From Bryobacterales bacterium (lineage in GTDB: Bacteria > Acidobacteriota > Terriglobia > Bryobacterales > Bryobacteraceae), in NCBI GenBank assembly GCA_016789745.1, contig JAEUQF010000168.1:1-40493 (forward strand): a stretch of 40,493 nt of DNA, read 5' to 3'. A program made the position numbers and the translations under genes. This document shows, one piece after another, positions 15,504-23,117 of this stretch. Within the stretch, counting starts at the first letter, position 1; each line of letters opens with the position of its first letter. The notes under the pieces are model-generated. The model searched no databases, had not been told where the DNA came from, and saw nothing but the letters and a program-made list of their open reading frames with translations.

Positions 15504-17063
15504 ATGCGGAAGAAAGGGACCACAGTACCGGTTGCGATCTTGTGCAGCGTACTGTGTTTGCCGTACTGTTCGTCGAGCCGGAACACGCAGGTACGGTTGG
15601 TCGAAGTGCCCGTCTCGATGGGATATGCGAAGGCGGCCGAGAAGGGCGCGCTGCAATGGGCGTGTGCCGGAGCGACTGAGCCGCTGGCGGCCTATTTCGA
15701 CTCACGGCGGCTACGATACCAGTCGGAATTGGTACGGAAAATGGGCGGGGATTTGTGCCACATTCTGTACGAGCCGACCGTGGCGGGGTTTCGGGCGTCG
15801 GCGGACAACGCGGCGGTGAGCGAGATTTTCGCCAACGTCAATACGCTGGCGTTTCTGGCCAAGCGGCGCGAGGATGCAGGAGATAGCCTCGGGGTTTTGA
15901 AGCGGGTATTGCGGGACAGCGAGAAGCCGCTGGAGGTGACACTGGACCTGAGCGTGAGTGGGGAGGAGAGGCAGGTAGCCGAGGCGCTCCGTTTTCATTT
16001 CGGGAGGGGACCGCACCGGTTTCGGATTCATCACGATGGGCACGGGGATGTGGATCCTTGGGTGCAGGACTTATTCAAGTACGGCTACACGCAGGGGCAG
16101 CGGAGGGTGTTGGTGACGCGGCAGGCGTACGAAGGCAGCGCGGAGAATGGTGCACTGTTGGAACCGATGCTGGGGAGCTTTACGGGGGACCCGTATGTGC
16201 GGAGCAAGCTGGCGTTTGAAGGCGGGGACCTGCTATTCGCGGTGGTACCTGGGGCGAAGGAGCGGGTGGTGTTGTTTTATGGGACGTCGGCAAAGCCGTA
16301 CTGGGGGGAGGCGCTGACGCGGGAAGAGTTCGCGTATGTGTTGCAGGCCGAGTTTGGGGCAGACGAGGCGGTGTATTTCGGCGATGTGACGCCGCACGTG
16401 GATTATTCGCTGGCGTTATTGTCGGATGGCGTGACGGCACTGGTGGCGGAACCGCAGTGCGGGGACGCCCGCGTGGCGGCGAGCGTGACGACGTTGCTGG
16501 AGGAGTTGGAGGAAGCGGGCGGCGGTGCGAAGGAAGAGGCGCAGCGGCTGGAGGTGACGGCGTATGTGAGCGAGCACTGTCCGGGCAAGCCGGGCGAGTG
16601 CGTGGCTCCGGAGCGAATGCCGGAATTGGTGGAACAGGAACCGGCGCTGGTGAGGACCTGGCTGCGGTTGGGGAATGCGGTGCAGTTACGGAAGGCGCTG
16701 GTACCAAGGCTACGGGAGATCCTGCGGCGCCAGGCGGCGGGTTGCGACCCGGAGCACAGGCGGAAGTTGGATGAGAACGCGGCGATGCTGCAGCGGATGG
16801 GATTCCGGGTAGTGCGAGTGCCATGGCTGGAAGGGGAGGCGAGTTCGGATTCGCGGTGGCCGGGGATCAGCTATGTGAACGCGGCGGTGATCGGCGAGTC
16901 GATTTTTGTGCCGGAGTTGGGGTTGGGGGAGGTGGAGGAGGAGTGGTTTGGGGAGTTGCAGCGGGAGTTGCCGGGGTTCCGGGTGGTGGCAACGCCGGCG
17001 GCGAATTTATTGCTGCAGAATGGCGGGATTCATTGTGTGTTGGCGTTTGGGCGGGTGAGATAG
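15504..17063 (+). CDS. Exported deiminase-fold protein (peptidylarginine/agmatine deiminase-like)
   Basis: The 519-residue protein has a basic, hydrophobic N-terminus (MRKKGTTVPVAILCSVLCLP) with a Cys at about residue 22, although the preceding residues do not form a good lipobox. The body shows features of the guanidine-modifying pentein fold: DPWVQDLFKYG in the place of the family D-W-x-R-D motif, LAFEGGDLLF (family EGGN), TPHVDYSLALL (family H-x-D) and the C-terminal NGGIHCVLAFGR with Cys511. These are the catalytic Asp/His/Cys positions of agmatine and peptidylarginine deiminases. It could hydrolyse an arginine-like group outside the cytoplasm or have lost activity. It is divergent from the oxidoreductase operon and ends against the methyltransferase gene. 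Confidence 0.68.
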   Translation: MRKKGTTVPVAILCSVLCLPYCSSSRNTQVRLVEVPVSMGYAKAAEKGALQWACAGATEPLAAYFDSRRLRYQSELVRKMGGDLCHILYEPTVAGFRASADNAAVSEIFANVNTLAFLAKRREDAGDSLGVLKRVLRDSEKPLEVTLDLSVSGEERQVAEALRFHFGRGPHRFRIHHDGHGDVDPWVQDLFKYGYTQGQRRVLVTRQAYEGSAENGALLEPMLGSFTGDPYVRSKLAFEGGDLLFAVVPGAKERVVLFYGTSAKPYWGEALTREEFAYVLQAEFGADEAVYFGDVTPHVDYSLALLSDGVTALVAEPQCGDARVAASVTTLLEELEEAGGGAKEEAQRLEVTAYVSEHCPGKPGECVAPERMPELVEQEPALVRTWLRLGNAVQLRKALVPRLREILRRQAAGCDPEHRRKLDENAAMLQRMGFRVVRVPWLEGEASSDSRWPGISYVNAAVIGESIFVPELGLGEVEEEWFGELQRELPGFRVVATPAANLLLQNGGIHCVLAFGRVR

Positions 17064-17079
17064 GGAGAGCGAGCGCGAC

Positions 17080-17115
17080 GTGGACGTCACGCGCAGGCGG
17101 GGACGCCTGCCCTAC
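17080..17115. repeat. Hairpin repeat containing a stop codon, copy 2
   Basis: It has the same flanks as copy 1 at 12906 (GTGGACGTC before, CCTAC after). Its 7-bp stem is GCAGGCG / CGCCTGC with loop GGGA. The minus-strand TAG of the methyltransferase gene is in the CCTAC end. It sits between two convergent genes and may terminate both. Confidence 0.6.
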
Positions 17116-17753
17116 TTTTGGGCGAGCCAGGCTAGGAACATGCCGTCGGGTTCGACGTCTTCCCAATAGGAGATGAAGCGGCTGGTGGCGTCGCGGCAAT
17201 CGCGGCGGAGGAGCTTTTCGAGTTCCTCGCGTTGGAACCAGCGCTCCCATTCGGGGGTTTTGAGTTTGCCCCAGTGTTCGGCGTTTTTGTCGATGATGAC
17301 GAGGCGGCCGCCGGGCTTGAGGACGCGGCACATTTCGGCGACGGCGACATCGATGTGGACGGCGTGTTCGAGGGATTCGGTGGCATAGACGCAATCGAAG
17401 GCGGCGGTGGCGAAGGGGAGATGCGTCATGGTGCCAGAGCAGGTGTGGATGGCTTTAGGAACGAAGCGGAGCATGGCTTCGGAAAGGTCGAAGGCGACGA
17501 TGTTGGCCTGGGGATAGCGTTCGAGGAAGATGCGGTCGAAGCGGCCTTTGCCGGAGCCGACGTCGAGGACGCGGCGGTGATTGAGGTCGCCGAAGGTATC
17601 GAGCAGAAGTTGGACGTGGTAGATGCGCGGGTCGATGGTGGAGGGAAAGTGCTCCTCATCGCCGGCGGCCTCATCAAAGGAACGGCGGATCTCGCCGAGA
17701 GGGACATCTCTCTTCGAAGATCCGCCGAGTAGTTTGCGCAGCCAGCCGGTCAC
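17112..17753 (-). CDS. Class I SAM-dependent methyltransferase
   Basis: The 213-residue protein has the standard class I order: motif I VLDVGSGKGRFD (SAM-binding Gly loop), acidic motif II ANIVAFDLSEAM, motif III with FDCVYATESLEHAV, and LKPGGRLVIIDKN. These match the UbiE/Methyltransf_11 type. The substrate is unknown. The start is a GTG at 17753, three bases after the phosphofructokinase stop, so it is co-transcribed as the third gene of an osmC-pfp-methyltransferase operon. The final TAG lies in a repeated hairpin element. Confidence 0.87.
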   Translation of the reverse strand: MTGWLRKLLGGSSKRDVPLGEIRRSFDEAAGDEEHFPSTIDPRIYHVQLLLDTFGDLNHRRVLDVGSGKGRFDRIFLERYPQANIVAFDLSEAMLRFVPKAIHTCSGTMTHLPFATAAFDCVYATESLEHAVHIDVAVAEMCRVLKPGGRLVIIDKNAEHWGKLKTPEWERWFQREELEKLLRRDCRDATSRFISYWEDVEPDGMFLAWLAQK

Positions 17754-17756
17754 GGT

Positions 17757-18944
17757 TTAGGGACGGGTGAGGAACAAGGGGAGGCCGGCCTTACCGGAGT
17801 AGTTGGGGCGATAGCGCTCGGTATTGTACATAGACTCGATATCGACCTTGCGTGGGCCTAGGCCCGGATCGGGGATGGGCACGACGGCGAAGGAGCCGTT
17901 CTGGATGGCCATCATGACGCCGGACTGCTTGTTGATGAGGCAATCGAGGGCCATGTTGCCGAAGGTGGTGGCGACGAGCTTGTCGACGAAGTCGGCTTCC
18001 CCGCCGCGGAGGTCGTAGGTGAGGTCGCTGACGATGGTTTCTTCCTTGACGCGGCGCTTGAGCTGGTCGGAGAAGTCTTCGGCGACGCTCATTTTCTTGC
18101 GGTGGCCGTAAGCGTCGGGTTCGCCGTACTCGCGGACGGTGTAGCCCTTCCAGCGGGCGCCTTCGCTGAGGATGACCAGGGAGTAGGCGCTGGGGTTGTG
18201 GCGCTTGTCGGCGACAAGGAGGTCGATCATCTTGTCGAGATCAAACTCATACTCCGGGATCGCGCAGCGGATGGAGGTGACGTAGGAGGTATAGAGGGCG
18301 GTGTAGCCGGCGTCGCGGCCGAAGACGCGGAAGACGCCAATGCGTTCATGGGAGCCGACGGTGCTGCGCTGGCGCTGGATGGAATCCATGGCGCGGGTGA
18401 TGGCCGTGGAGAAGCCGATGCAGTACTCGGTGTTGCGCACGTCATTGTCCATGGTTTTAGGGATGGCAATGACTTTGAAGCCTTCCTTGTCGAGGCGCGC
18501 GGCATAGCTGAGCGTGTCGTCGCCGCCGATGGCGATGAGGTGCTCGATGCCGAGCTTTTCGAGGTTCTTGAGGGTCTGCGACGTCATGTCGTAGACGGTG
18601 GACGAGGAGCCATCCTTGCCCTTCTTTTCGCGGGTGGGGAAGGTGGAGCCGGCGAGGAAATCGGGCACCTTCTTCATGGAGGAGGGGTTGGTACGCGAGC
18701 TGTGCAGGAACGTGCCGCCCGTGCGGTCAATGGTGCGGGTGTTCTCGCGGTTGAGGGGGAGCACATAGCGAGCCACGCTGGCCTGGTCCTCAAAGTTCAG
18801 ATGAGTCAGACCCTCCCATCCGCGGCGGATACCCACCACGTCGAAGCCGATTTCGCTGCCGCGATAGACAACGCCTTTGATCACCGAATTCAGGCCCGGA
18901 ACGTCGCCGCCGCCTGTCAGGATTCCGATTTTTTTATTCGCCAT
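17757..18944 (-). CDS. 6-phosphofructokinase, PPi-type active-site signature
   Basis: The 395-residue protein is a PfkA-superfamily enzyme (ILTGGGDVPGLNS at the N-terminus, AIPKTMDNDV and GFSTAITRAMDSI in the core, VFGRDAGYTAL). The phosphoryl-donor positions read GGDDT, with Asp143 where ATP enzymes have Gly104 (E. coli numbering), and PKTMDND, with Lys163 where they have Gly124. In this family Asp plus Lys marks pyrophosphate-dependent enzymes, so a reversible PPi-fructose-6-phosphate phosphotransferase is predicted. The start at 18944 has AAAGGA five bases upstream and lies within the end of osmC (11-base overlap). Confidence 0.9.
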   Translation of the reverse strand: MANKKIGILTGGGDVPGLNSVIKGVVYRGSEIGFDVVGIRRGWEGLTHLNFEDQASVARYVLPLNRENTRTIDRTGGTFLHSSRTNPSSMKKVPDFLAGSTFPTREKKGKDGSSSTVYDMTSQTLKNLEKLGIEHLIAIGGDDTLSYAARLDKEGFKVIAIPKTMDNDVRNTEYCIGFSTAITRAMDSIQRQRSTVGSHERIGVFRVFGRDAGYTALYTSYVTSIRCAIPEYEFDLDKMIDLLVADKRHNPSAYSLVILSEGARWKGYTVREYGEPDAYGHRKKMSVAEDFSDQLKRRVKEETIVSDLTYDLRGGEADFVDKLVATTFGNMALDCLINKQSGVMMAIQNGSFAVVPIPDPGLGPRKVDIESMYNTERYRPNYSGKAGLPLFLTRP

Positions 18945-19380
18945 CGATTCCTTTCACCTTCACTTCCACGGGAATACCGTCGGCTACGCTTTGCGTCACG
19001 GTGCAGAAACTTTCGAAGACGCCACGCGCGGCCTGGGCCTTTTCCAGTGATTCGGGCGACAGCTTCGGGTCGATGGTGACCTCCATTTTGCCGATGCGCA
19101 ATCGCCGCTGTTCATTGCGGACCACCTGTGTGGTGACCTGCGTTTCGATCTCACCGACCGGAACACCCGCTTTGCGAAACGCAAACAACAGGCTTGCCGA
19201 GAGGCAATTGGCCACAGCCGCGGCAAGCATACGCGAGGGAGTCGGGCCGCTCTCCTTACCGAGCGGGAGGGTCTCATCCGTCTGGAGCGTGCCCATGGAT
19301 TCCTTGTCGAAGGTGACCAGGAATTGATAGTCCTGGACCTGGCGCACGGAGACGGAAAACTGGCTGACTACTTCACTCAT
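18934..19380 (-). CDS. OsmC/Ohr family protein
   Basis: The 148-residue protein has the OsmC/YhfA layout: an N-terminal beta segment, the first redox Cys in AAAVANCLSASLLFAFRK, a GEIETQVTTQVV strand and the second Cys in VFESFCTVTQSVADG. Family members reduce organic or fatty-acid hydroperoxides, or have lesser-known thiol roles. It is the first gene of the minus-strand operon and overlaps the phosphofructokinase start by 11 bases in another frame, which suggests translational coupling. It is divergent from the M14 peptidase gene across only 43 bases. Confidence 0.9.
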   Translation of the reverse strand: MSEVVSQFSVSVRQVQDYQFLVTFDKESMGTLQTDETLPLGKESGPTPSRMLAAAVANCLSASLLFAFRKAGVPVGEIETQVTTQVVRNEQRRLRIGKMEVTIDPKLSPESLEKAQAARGVFESFCTVTQSVADGIPVEVKVKGIDGE

Positions 19381-19423
19381 GGAAGACTTTCAGGATAGCG
19401 CAGCGGGGTGATAGAGTCGTGCT

Positions 19424-20587
19424 GTGCTGATGCCAATGCTGATGCCGTTACTCGCGGCGGTGACCATATCGACGGATTTCGAAGGGGGCAGTCTGGGGCG
19501 GCGACAAGCCGTCAGCGAGACGCACTGGCGATTGGGGTCGAAGGGGGAGAAGGACCAGGACGGGCGGAACCGGCAGGCGAACTGGTATGCGTTCCGGGTG
19601 GATGGGGCGAAGGCCGGGCAGGAACTGACATTCGATATCGTCGACTTGCCGGGCGAGTACAACTATCGGCCGAATCGCGGGGCGATCACGAAAGACACGC
19701 CCCCGGTGATCAGCGCCGATGGGCGGGCGTGGCGGCATCTGACGACGGTGGAGTACGACGCGCAGGAGCCGCGGCTGCGATTGAAAGTGACGGCGCCGGC
19801 GGCACGGTTCTGGATTGCGCATGTTGCACCGTACACGAATGAGAACCTGATGCGGCTGCGGGGACGGCTTGCGAAGACGCCGACATTCCAGGAAGAGAAG
19901 ATCGGAAAGACGGTGGACGGGCGGGATCTGCTGTTGTGGACGCTGGGGACGGGGAAGAAGACGATCTGGCTGATGTTCCGGCAGCATAGCTGGGAGGCGG
20001 GCAGTTCGTGGGCGGGCGAGGGCGCGCTGCTGGAGCTGGCGAACAACGCCGAGTTGCGGCGGCGGTATACGTGGAAGGTATTCCCGCTGTGCGATCCGGA
20101 CGGAGTGGCACGCGGCGGGGTGCGATTTAATGTGCATGGGTATGATTTGAATCGCAATTGGGATACGCGGGATGCGGTGAAGATGCCGGAGATCACCGCG
20201 CAGCGGAACGCGGTGGAGAAGTGGCTGAAGAGCGGGCGGAGTGTGGACCTGTTCTTTTCGCTGCACAATACGGAGACGGCGGAGTATCTGGAAGGGCCGC
20301 CGGAGGGGAGCCCGTTCCGGGGCTTGGCGGAGCGGTTTTTCGCGGAGTTGAAGCAGACGACGTTCCATCCTTCGCGCCCGCTGTTTTACGCGGCAGTGAG
20401 TACGACGGTGGGCAAGCCGGGGCGGATGAACGTGTTGCAGGGGCTGTATCACGATTACAAGCTGCCGGCGTTTCTGATGGAGCAGCGGATTGCATACAAC
20501 GAGAAGCTGGCGCGGCTGCCGGGGCCGGAGGACCGGCTGAAGTTCGGGGGCGAACTGGTGCGGGCGATGGCGCGGTCCTTACAATAG
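19424..20587 (+). CDS. M14 zinc carboxypeptidase, Nna1/cytosolic-carboxypeptidase type
   Basis: The 387-residue protein has an N-terminal beta-sandwich (STDFEGGSLG, NWYAFRVDGAK, YNYRPNRGAITKDTPPV) followed by an M14 carboxypeptidase domain. Visible zinc ligands are His188 and Glu191 (RQHSWEAGSSW) and His281 (FFSLHNTET). Arg244 in DLNRNW binds the substrate carboxylate, and Glu353 in AFLMEQRI is the catalytic base. This domain pair defines the Nna1/CCP group, whose eukaryotic members remove C-terminal glutamates; bacterial substrates are unknown. No strong signal peptide is seen beyond MLMPMLMPLLAAV. The exact start is uncertain among the GTG at 19424 and ATGs at 19430, 19436 and 19442. Confidence 0.85.
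   Translation: MLMPMLMPLLAAVTISTDFEGGSLGRRQAVSETHWRLGSKGEKDQDGRNRQANWYAFRVDGAKAGQELTFDIVDLPGEYNYRPNRGAITKDTPPVISADGRAWRHLTTVEYDAQEPRLRLKVTAPAARFWIAHVAPYTNENLMRLRGRLAKTPTFQEEKIGKTVDGRDLLLWTLGTGKKTIWLMFRQHSWEAGSSWAGEGALLELANNAELRRRYTWKVFPLCDPDGVARGGVRFNVHGYDLNRNWDTRDAVKMPEITAQRNAVEKWLKSGRSVDLFFSLHNTETAEYLEGPPEGSPFRGLAERFFAELKQTTFHPSRPLFYAAVSTTVGKPGRMNVLQGLYHDYKLPAFLMEQRIAYNEKLARLPGPEDRLKFGGELVRAMARSLQ
20580..20585 (+). promoter_or_regulatory. Putative -10 box (TACAAT), leaderless start
   Basis: TACAAT ends six bases before the GTG at 20592. Transcription would start at or next to the first base of the start codon. No -35 box is evident. Confidence 0.4.
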
Positions 20588-20591
20588 GGGC

Positions 20592-20975
20592 GTGACGCGG
20601 CGCGAGTTCGAGGGGTTGGTAGAACGCGGGATGGAGCGGATACCGGCGCGGTTTCGGGCGCGGTTGAAGAACGTGGTGTTTCTGGTGGAGGATGAGCCGC
20701 CGCGGCGGGGGCTGCTGGGGTTGTACCAGGGCCGGCCGCTGACCGAGCGGAGTGTGTCCGAACCGTTTGCGATGCCGGATACGATTACGATCTACCAGGG
20801 ACCGCATGAGCGCACGGCCGAGGAGGACGATATCCCGGTGGCGCGTCTGGTGGAAGAGACGGTGTGGCACGAGGTGGCGCACTACTTTGGACTGAACGAA
20901 GAGCAGGTGTTACGGGCCGAGCGGCGGCGGGATTTGCAGGGTAGCAAGCGGGCCCGGCGGCTGCGGGGAGTGTAA
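20592..20975 (+). CDS. Zincin-like metallopeptidase (PF06262/DUF1025 type)
   Basis: The 127-residue protein is a minimal metallopeptidase. ETVWHEVAHYFGLNEEQV gives zinc ligands His93 and His97 with catalytic Glu94, and a downstream acidic helix. The N-terminal RREFEGLVERGMERIPARF and GLYQGRPL segments match the family, and no secretion signal is present. The length is normal for these small cytoplasmic zincins. The start is a GTG at 20592, five bases after the upstream peptidase ends, with a TACAAT just before it. Substrate is unknown. Confidence 0.85.
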   Translation: MTRREFEGLVERGMERIPARFRARLKNVVFLVEDEPPRRGLLGLYQGRPLTERSVSEPFAMPDTITIYQGPHERTAEEDDIPVARLVEETVWHEVAHYFGLNEEQVLRAERRRDLQGSKRARRLRGV

Positions 20976-21047
20976 GGGTGTTTGCAACTTCCGGGCGCCG
21001 CGCGCGTCTATTTGGTAGAGTCTCGATAGGACAAGACGCAAAGGACT

Positions 21048-21902
21048 ATGAATAGCATTAAGACAGTTCTGCTCCTGGGGTTGATGAGTGGCGTGCTGCT
21101 CGCCGGCGGACAGGCGCTGGGCGGTCAGCGGGGTCTGACGATGGCCCTGTTCATGGCGATTGCCATGAACTTCCTGAGTTATTTTTTCAGCGAGAAGATC
21201 GCGATTATGTCGAGCGGGGCGCAACGGGTATCGGAAACCGAGCACCCGCAGGTATACCACCGCATTGCACCGATGGTGAAGCGGCTGTGTGAACGGATGA
21301 AGCTGCCCATGCCGAAGCTGTGGGTGATTCCGGAGAGCGCGCCGAATGCGTTTGCGACCGGGCGTAACCCGAGCCACTCGTCGGTGGCGGTGACGGTGGG
21401 GTTGCTGGAGTTGATGGATGACCGCGAAGTGGAGGCCGTGATTGCGCACGAGTTGGGCCACATTCTGAATCGCGACATTCTGATCAGCTCGATTGCGGCG
21501 ACGCTGGGCGCGGCGATCACGTTCCTGGGCCGGATGGCGTTCTGGTTCGGCGGCAGCCGGAGCAGCGACGAGGAAGAAGGCGGCGGCAGCATGGTGGGCG
21601 GCCTGGTGATGATGATTGTCGCCCCGATTGCGGCGATGGTGATCCAGATGGCGATCTCCCGTACGCGCGAGTACGGCGCCGATGCGGCGGCTGCGAAGTA
21701 CACGGGGGATCCGAGTTCGATGATTTCGGCGCTGCGGCGGCTGGAAGGCTACTCGAAGCGGATTCCGATGGATGTGTCGCCGGCGCAGGCGCACATGTAC
21801 ATCATCCAGCCGTTTAGCGGCGAGGCCCTGATGCGGCTGTTTTCGACGCACCCTGCCACTGAACAGCGGATTGCCCGGCTGCAACAGTTGCAGGTACGCT
21901 AA
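21048..21902 (+). CDS. htpX: Membrane zinc protease HtpX (M48B)
   Basis: HtpX degrades misfolded inner-membrane proteins. The 284-residue protein has two N-terminal transmembrane helices (7-24 and 30-47), the NAFATGRNP segment, the zinc site VIAHELGHILNRD (His134, Glu135, His138), two more helices (about 142-165 and 183-203) and the third ligand in SRTREYGADAAAA. The C-terminal STHPATEQRIARL is typical. The length matches the family. AAGGA lies just ahead of the ATG at 21048. TTGCAA at 20982-20987 could be a -35 box but lacks a good partner. The gene is followed after nine bases by an rRNA methyltransferase gene. Confidence 0.95.
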   Translation: MNSIKTVLLLGLMSGVLLAGGQALGGQRGLTMALFMAIAMNFLSYFFSEKIAIMSSGAQRVSETEHPQVYHRIAPMVKRLCERMKLPMPKLWVIPESAPNAFATGRNPSHSSVAVTVGLLELMDDREVEAVIAHELGHILNRDILISSIAATLGAAITFLGRMAFWFGGSRSSDEEEGGGSMVGGLVMMIVAPIAAMVIQMAISRTREYGADAAAAKYTGDPSSMISALRRLEGYSKRIPMDVSPAQAHMYIIQPFSGEALMRLFSTHPATEQRIARLQQLQVR

Positions 21903-21911
21903 GCTGGCCAT

Positions 21912-23090
21912 TTGGCCCTTCCAGAAGTTAAAGTCAATCGAAAAGCAGCGTCACGGGTGGCTTCCGGCCACCCGTGGCTTTTTTCAAGCGATGTTGTGCA
22001 TCGCGGAGCGGCGCAGCCCGGCGATGTGGTGCGGGTAGCGGATGCCGGCGGGCGGCCGCTGGGCGTGGCGCATTACAGCTCGACATCGCAGATCACGCTG
22101 CGGCTGCTGTCGCGGCGCGTGGAGCCGGTGGACCGCGCGTTCTACGTGCGGCGGCTGGAACGGGCGCTGGCGTTTCGCCGCCAGGTGGTGCGGGAGTCCG
22201 ATTCCTACCGGGTGGTGTTTGGCGAGGCAGACCTGCTGCCGGGACTGGTGATCGACTGCTACGGCGGGGCGCATTACGTGGTGCAGACACTGACGCAGGG
22301 CATGGACAAGGCTTTGCCCGTCATTCTGGATGCCCTTGGGGAGGTTTGCGCACCGGCGAGCGTGGTGGCCCGGAATGATGTGGCGGTGCGGGAGAAGGAG
22401 TCTCTGCCGTTGGAGACGCGGGTGCTTTGGGGCGAGGCGCCGGAGCGGGTGGAGTGCCGGTTCAACGGACTGACGTGGCAGGTGGACCTGCTGGGCGGAC
22501 AGAAGACCGGAATTTACCTGGACCAGCGGGAGAACTACGTGGCGGCGGCGCGGTGGGCGCGGGGTAAGGCCTTGGATTGCTTCACGTCGACGGGTGGGTT
22601 TTCGCTGCATATGGCGGGGCGGTGCGAGGGCGTCGAGGCGGTGGATTCATCGGCGGGGGCGCTGGCGACGGCGGCGGCGAATGCTTCCCGCAATGGGATT
22701 GGAAATGTGCACTGGCGGGAGGCGAATGCGTTCGATGTCCTGGCCGGGCACCACTCTGCTGGGCGGCATTTCGACACGATTGTTCTGGATCCGCCGGCAT
22801 TCACAAAGTCGCGGGATGCGGTGGAGGGGGCGATCCGGGGGTACCGCGAGATTAACCTGCGAGCCTTGAAGCTGCTACGGGCTGGCGGGGTGCTGGTGAG
22901 CTGCTCGTGTTCGCATCACGTGAGTGAGGCCATGCTGCTGGAGGTGATTGCGGAGGCGGCGCTGGATGCCGGAAAACAACTTCGGGTGGTGGAGCGCCGA
23001 TCACAGGCTGCGGACCACCCGATACTACTGACGGTTCCTGAGACGCTGTATCTGAAGTGCCTGGTATTCCAGGTGGCGGAGAGCTATTAG
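21912..23090 (+). CDS. RlmI-like class I rRNA large-subunit methyltransferase
   Basis: The 392-residue protein has an N-terminal PUA-like domain (RVASGHPWLFSSDVV, GDVVRVADAGGRPLG) and a C-terminal SAM domain with LDCFTSTGGFSLHMA (motif I), VEAVDSSAGAL, DTIVLDPPAFTKSR (motif IV, DPPxF) and GGVLVSCSCSHHV (motif VI, with the catalytic-type Cys). TGIYLDQRENY is characteristic of the RlmI/RlmK group, which makes 5-methylcytosine in 23S rRNA. The start appears to be TTG at 21912; no ATG or GTG is available nearby. It is probably co-transcribed with htpX. Confidence 0.9.
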   Translation: MALPEVKVNRKAASRVASGHPWLFSSDVVHRGAAQPGDVVRVADAGGRPLGVAHYSSTSQITLRLLSRRVEPVDRAFYVRRLERALAFRRQVVRESDSYRVVFGEADLLPGLVIDCYGGAHYVVQTLTQGMDKALPVILDALGEVCAPASVVARNDVAVREKESLPLETRVLWGEAPERVECRFNGLTWQVDLLGGQKTGIYLDQRENYVAAARWARGKALDCFTSTGGFSLHMAGRCEGVEAVDSSAGALATAAANASRNGIGNVHWREANAFDVLAGHHSAGRHFDTIVLDPPAFTKSRDAVEGAIRGYREINLRALKLLRAGGVLVSCSCSHHVSEAMLLEVIAEAALDAGKQLRVVERRSQAADHPILLTVPETLYLKCLVFQVAESY

Positions 23091-23109
23091 CCCGCACGCT
23101 TACGGCGGG
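23091..23109. terminator. Putative terminator hairpin between convergent genes
   Basis: Directly after the TAG at 23088-23090, arms CCCGC and GCGGG pair around a 9-base loop. The opposing gene's stop follows at 23118-23120. No T-run is present. Confidence 0.35.
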
Positions 23110-23117
23110 GCAGCCTG

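Noticed and set aside
18102..19079. 325-codon plus-strand open frame
   Set aside because: Antisense shadow of the phosphofructokinase and OsmC genes, both with clear motifs.
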